Shown here: positions 12,456 to 14,222 of the stretch, in pieces
Layout: every line of letters starts with the position of its first letter
How positions within the stretch are numbered: position 1 is the stretch's first letter
Assembly: GCA_015661745.1 (NCBI GenBank)
Contig: DQVL01000007.1
Coordinates: forward strand, 1-14,222
Length of the DNA stretch: 14,222 nucleotides
Direction of reading: 5' to 3'
DNA from: Thermoprotei archaeon
GTDB taxonomy: Archaea > Thermoproteota > Nitrososphaeria > Geothermarchaeales > JDFR-13
Notes under the pieces: model-generated
Databases searched by the model: none
Told to the model about the DNA's origin: nothing
What the model saw: only the letters and a program-made list of their open reading frames with translations
Program-made: the position numbers and the translations under genes

Positions 12456-13871
12456 CTAACCAGATCTCTTACCAACTTTATAGAGAAGAACAAGTCCTAA
12501 TATGAAGAAAGCTATTATATTGAAGCCCTTTAGTGGATGCCCAGCAAATAACAAGGCTCCAATACCATTTGGTATACCAGACCATGCTAGATAACGCCCA
12601 AGCATATTAAAGGTTGGTGCTGCCGGAATAGTAACTATAAACAAATATATTAAATTTGGCTTGCCAAGTATATCCCTAAATATCCTATCTCCAACTACTG
12701 CAAGCATGATCAACCATGTTAATGCTATATGGTACCAGCTACCGGGACTTAAATGAGCGTTCTCTAAACCTCTAGGGGAGTTCCTTGCTGGGGCTGTACC
12801 TATAAACTCCTCAGGATAAGGTCCTGGATAATCAACTCCTTCAGGCTGTTTATATGTAACAGTTATATCTGGACTTACATCCCATACAAGAGCTATATAT
12901 GCACCCTGTGCTACAAGTATAAGAATACCTATGAGGCAGACAGCCGCTGCAACCCTGATACTTGTCAGGTATCCTGTAACGTTAACCTTGGAGATTATAC
13001 CAGTTGTATATAATGCACCCATAACTGGGATTAGATAGTATATGCCAGCTGGTAGAACCCATACCACACTTGGAAAGATATCCAATACAAAGAGTATTAA
13101 CCCAATGGCGAGAAGTGGTAGAGCTATAATCATAAGTTTATACATTCCATCAAATATCGAGTCAGGAATCTTCAAGGCCTTAGCCAGAATCAAGATTATA
13201 AGGGCGCTTAGGGCGAGGAGTGCTGTATGGTCATGTAATTGTATTAGTGCAGAGGGTCGAATCGGTAATTCAGCAACTTTATATAAACTTGTGATCATAA
13301 ATCCAACTATCACGCCGATGGCAATTATAATGAATGGAACTAGAAATATCTTCCTAGGTATTGATACATCACTTAAGATGTCATATCTCCCTTGTCTAAC
13401 CTCCTCAGAATATAGATAAGGCAGTTTCAGACCAGCTGCTGAGAGAGCCACTATAGATAAGGCTATAAATCCAACTGCCTCCAGCAACCCCGCTACAACA
13501 CCTAATATAGGTACTTCATAATATGAGCCAACTAGTGGAGCCTCAAACCTCCAGATAAGTCCACCACCCAATTCATAATAAGCTGCTAACACCCCAACCC
13601 ATAAAACAGGCCCTATAAAAGTACCTACGACAATAAACTTTTTAACCCAATCCTTCAATTTAAGGCTGGGGAGAACCATAGCCGCAATCAATATAATCGC
13701 ACTCCACCATGCAGCATGGGCATGACTGACTTTCTGCCATGGAGGGGCTAACATACCCCATGCTAAATACCACCATACCGCAACCATACCGACAAGTGTT
13801 CCAGTACCTATTGATATGATCGAAGCGACGAATAAGGGTATATTCAAACCTAACTTGATATCATTATCCAT
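12456..13871 (-). CDS. 12-helix membrane protein with paired histidines, heme-copper oxidase/NOR-like fold suspected
   Basis: A 471-residue integral membrane protein with about 12 helices. Helix 2 starts with QKVSHAHAAWW (His50, His52), helix 6 with IQLHDHTALLA (His213, His215), and helix 10 follows NAHLSPGSWYHIAL (His373, His381). A further His445 lies in FAGHPLKG. Twelve helices, a helix-2 histidine after a short basic-aromatic loop (PPWQKVSH) and a histidine pair in helix 6 recall subunit I of heme-copper oxidases and NO reductases. However, the double His of helix 7 and the full CuB set are not seen, so I do not claim oxidase activity. A 40-residue Pro/Tyr-rich external loop sits at about 332-372. 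Start: ATG 13871 is preceded by GGTGGT; the in-frame ATG 13883, four codons earlier, overlaps a palindrome. No oxidase subunit II gene is adjacent. Function unknown; heme or metal binding is inference. Confidence 0.75.
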   Translation of the reverse strand: MDNDIKLGLNIPLFVASIISIGTGTLVGMVAVWWYLAWGMLAPPWQKVSHAHAAWWSAIILIAAMVLPSLKLKDWVKKFIVVGTFIGPVLWVGVLAAYYELGGGLIWRFEAPLVGSYYEVPILGVVAGLLEAVGFIALSIVALSAAGLKLPYLYSEEVRQGRYDILSDVSIPRKIFLVPFIIIAIGVIVGFMITSLYKVAELPIRPSALIQLHDHTALLALSALIILILAKALKIPDSIFDGMYKLMIIALPLLAIGLILFVLDIFPSVVWVLPAGIYYLIPVMGALYTTGIISKVNVTGYLTSIRVAAAVCLIGILILVAQGAYIALVWDVSPDITVTYKQPEGVDYPGPYPEEFIGTAPARNSPRGLENAHLSPGSWYHIALTWLIMLAVVGDRIFRDILGKPNLIYLFIVTIPAAPTFNMLGRYLAWSGIPNGIGALLFAGHPLKGFNIIAFFILGLVLLYKVGKRSG

Positions 13872-13882
13872 ATACACCACCA

Positions 13883-13919
13883 TTTACGTAAACATCTAAA
13901 TTATTAGGCTATAATATTA
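13883..13919 (-). promoter_or_regulatory. Promoter and 10-bp palindrome before the 12-helix protein gene
   Basis: Read leftward, an AATATTATA-type TATA box at about 13911-13919 predicts a transcript start near 13889. The perfect palindrome TTTACGTAAA (13883-13892) sits exactly there, overlapping the alternative ATG 13883. It is a possible operator. Confidence 0.4.
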
Positions 13920-14222
13920 GATATACATATAAAAAATTAAGTTGGTCTATTATACAGTTTATTCATATGATAAATAAGGATGGAGGGGGTTATATTTCGA
14001 TAAATATAGATGTGTAATTGTATTGGCGTACAAAATAAATTTAATATATATCATTAACTTCAAAATGCTGCCTACCAACACTTAATAGACACTAATTACT
14101 AGTGCACCCTAGTAAACTCCTCCACATTTACGCATGATGGCCTCCCATCGATAGAGTTAAATCGTTTTTGGAGATTCATCATCTAGAAGTGACATAATAT
14201 AAAGTTCCTTCACTATATTCAA
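13884..14222. other. Terminal 339 bases without a supported gene
   Basis: Beyond the promoter and palindrome of the 12-helix protein gene, this stretch is AT-rich with no reading frame of useful length on either strand. It contains the hairpin at 14096-14115, and near the window end a TATA-like CATAATATAAAG (14192-14203) that may serve a rightward gene outside the window. No tRNA or CRISPR repeat is visible. Confidence 0.5.
14096..14115. repeat. Perfect 7-bp hairpin TTACTAG/CTAGTAA
   Basis: TTACTAG (14096-14102) and CTAGTAA (14109-14115) are separated by a 6-base loop, TGCACC. No gene adjoins it on either side, so it may be a terminator stem for a transcript from outside, or an operator. Confidence 0.4.

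Overview
The window is about 14.2 kb of AT-rich DNA (low G+C by eye). It most likely comes from a thermophilic archaeon of the Thermoproteota (crenarchaeal) type. The signs are AGA/AGG arginine and ATA isoleucine codons nearly everywhere, TATA boxes about 26 bases before predicted transcript starts, a mix of leaderless genes and genes with GGTGAT or GAGGTG ribosome-binding sites, and a typically archaeal AbrB-PhoU fusion. The exact lineage cannot be fixed from the sequence alone. I see no tRNA, rRNA, CRISPR array or complete insertion sequence.

Layout. Positions 1-527 hold the 3' part of an aldo/keto reductase cut by the window edge. Positions 623-2918 form a compact sulfur-handling block: dsrE-like and tusA read rightward and converge, 11 bases apart, on a leftward pair, a sulfide:quinone-oxidoreductase-like flavoprotein and a DUF1641 protein that overlap by one base. 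Together they suggest oxidation of sulfide or sulfane sulfur at the membrane and its carriage on protein cysteines. Positions 3151-4149 encode a zinc-type MDR dehydrogenase close to archaeal acryloyl-CoA reductases. It is followed by a 347-base gap holding a large imperfect palindrome, a small hairpin and three ATTTACAC-like repeats spaced 11 bases apart.

Positions 4497-9017 (leftward) are a phosphate uptake operon, pstS-pstC-pstA-pstB. Its last gene, tightly linked, is not a normal Pst component: it is an OppD/OppF-type ABC ATPase homologue in which every catalytic motif is degenerate while the C-terminal four-cysteine motif is intact. The divergent gene at 9113 is the AbrB-PhoU regulator, so transporter and probable regulator share one 95-base control region.

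Positions 10195-11622 encode a mercuric reductase (redox CxxxxC, C-terminal Cys-Cys pair) with a 12-bp palindrome on its promoter and no other mer gene nearby. It ends base-to-base against a convergent flavin-reductase-like gene (11623-12420). Upstream of that lies a 12-helix membrane protein with paired histidines (12456-13871), which recalls the heme-copper oxidase/NO reductase fold but lacks the full ligand set. The last 339 bases hold no gene I can support.

The most notable points are the catalytically dead OppD/F-like protein fixed in a phosphate operon, the histidine-rich 12-helix protein, and the structured DNA/RNA elements flanking the dehydrogenase gene.
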